Below, piece by piece: positions 6,167 through 6,810 of a DNA stretch of 6,810 nucleotides. The stretch comes from Gammaproteobacteria bacterium. Lineage in GTDB: Bacteria; Pseudomonadota; Gammaproteobacteria; Arenicellales; Poriferihabitantaceae. A program made the position numbers and the translations under genes. Within the stretch, counting starts at the first letter, position 1. Each line of letters starts with the position of its first letter. Location: contig JAIBDK010000129.1 in the NCBI GenBank assembly GCA_024679435.1, forward strand, positions 1 to 6,810, in the 5' to 3' direction. Below the pieces are notes generated by a model. That model saw only the letters and a list, made by a program, of their open reading frames with translations, was not told the DNA's origin and did not search any database.

Positions 6167-6810
6167 ATGATTCAAGTTCTGCCCTCTCCGCTTGAAGCCG
6201 CTGCCTGGTGCGCAGAGCAACAACAACAAGGAAAGTCCGTGGGGTTCATCCCCACCATGGGCGCGCTTCATGATGGCCATATTTCTATGGTACAGCGAGC
6301 TGCTTCGGAAAACAGCATCGCCTGTGCCAGCATTTTCGTGAACCCGCTGCAATTTAATAATCCAGAAGATTTGGAAAACTATCCGTCAAACCTTGACCAG
6401 GACATTGAACGAATTGAAAACGCCGGTTGCAACATGGTATTCACGGGAACCCTGAAACAGTTCTTTCCAGAGCTTGATTCACTAGATGATATTCGGCATC
6501 TTGACCCCGGGCCATATGCACGCGGACTTGAAGCCGCTTATCGTCCCGGACACCTGGAAGGCGTTGTCACCATCGTTGACCGATTATTTCGTACGGTCGG
6601 AAATTGTAAAGCCTATTTTGGTGAAAAAGATTATCAACAGACGAGGGTGGTTCGGTTTCTTGCGAAAACACTGCAAACTGAAAACCTGAAAATAAAGGTT
6701 GTTGTATGCCCGACGATCAGAGACGGAAACGGCCTTGCCCTGTCCTCCCGTAATCAGAGGCTAACTCGTGACCAGCTTATTATCGCATCACGACTAAACA
6801 AAGCATTGCA
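6167..6810 (+). CDS. panC: Pantothenate synthetase PanC, 3'-truncated by window edge
   Basis: PanC joins pantoate and beta-alanine with ATP, through a pantoyl-adenylate, to make pantothenate for coenzyme A. The ATG at 6167 opens a frame that runs off the window after 214 codons of a usual 280 or so. The nucleotidyltransferase signature PTMGALHDGH is at 29-38 (His35, His38), VNPLQF at 58-63 (Asn59 and Gln62, pantoate binding), RPGH at 126-129, FGEKDYQQ at 151-158 (Lys154 and Gln158), and SSRN at 193-196, so every known active-site position in view is kept. Elsewhere it is divergent: LEAAYRPGHLEGV replaces the usual LEG..RPGHF.GV, GNCKAYFG replaces the common P-D-x-A-x-F-G, and RDGNGLA has Asn where Asp is typical. 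A run of four Gln (18-21) comes from a CAA repeat. It starts 15 bases after mupP with no strong ribosome site, so it is probably co-transcribed. PanB is not in view. Confidence 0.93.
   Translation, partial: MIQVLPSPLEAAAWCAEQQQQGKSVGFIPTMGALHDGHISMVQRAASENSIACASIFVNPLQFNNPEDLENYPSNLDQDIERIENAGCNMVFTGTLKQFFPELDSLDDIRHLDPGPYARGLEAAYRPGHLEGVVTIVDRLFRTVGNCKAYFGEKDYQQTRVVRFLAKTLQTENLKIKVVVCPTIRDGNGLALSSRNQRLTRDQLIIASRLNKAL

Noticed and set aside
6217..6230. CAA trinucleotide run in panC
   Set aside because: It only encodes four Gln near the N-terminus, outside the active site; not enough to suggest phase variation.
6486..6689. 67-residue plus-strand frame near the right end
   Set aside because: It is an out-of-frame reading of panC, whose true frame holds RPGH and FGEKDYQQ over the same bases.

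Overview
The window looks like chromosomal DNA of a gammaproteobacterium of moderate GC content. The main reason is a tight plus-strand cluster in the order MTA/SAH deaminase, ubiG, mupP-like phosphatase. Pseudomonas and relatives carry this order, and UbiG itself points to a ubiquinone-making proteobacterium. No rRNA, tRNA, insertion sequence, integrase, phage gene or CRISPR array was seen.

Layout. Positions 1-723 (+) hold the 3' part of an alpha/beta hydrolase whose start lies outside the window. Positions 724-865 are a short gap between convergent genes with one hairpin. Positions 866-2941 (-) encode a 691-residue iron-sulfur flavoprotein of the trimethylamine dehydrogenase (TMADH) family. 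Positions 2942-3423 are a 480-base divergent intergenic region. It contains a four-unit 9-base tandem repeat, a small inverted repeat, and a stretch that reads either as a 46-residue one-helix membrane protein or as the frameshifted remains of a slightly longer gene. From 3424 to the right edge is a plus-strand operon: mtaD-type deaminase, ubiG, mupP-type HAD phosphatase, and panC (cut by the window edge).

How the genes work together. UbiG uses S-adenosylmethionine (SAM) twice per ubiquinone molecule and releases S-adenosylhomocysteine (SAH). The deaminase encoded just upstream belongs to a family that removes SAH and methylthioadenosine, so the pair may link methylation to by-product clearance (inference). 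MupP-type phosphatases act in peptidoglycan recycling, and PanC makes pantothenate for coenzyme A. These two look like co-transcribed housekeeping functions without an obvious shared pathway. The TMADH-like enzyme is transcribed separately and probably oxidises an amine. Its catalytic core is preserved, but two of the three aromatic residues that hold trimethylamine, and the tyrosine that contacts the electron-transfer flavoprotein, are missing. Its substrate and electron acceptor are therefore probably different. That protein and the intergenic membrane-peptide/frameshift region are the parts most worth a second look. No clearly new multi-gene system is evident.
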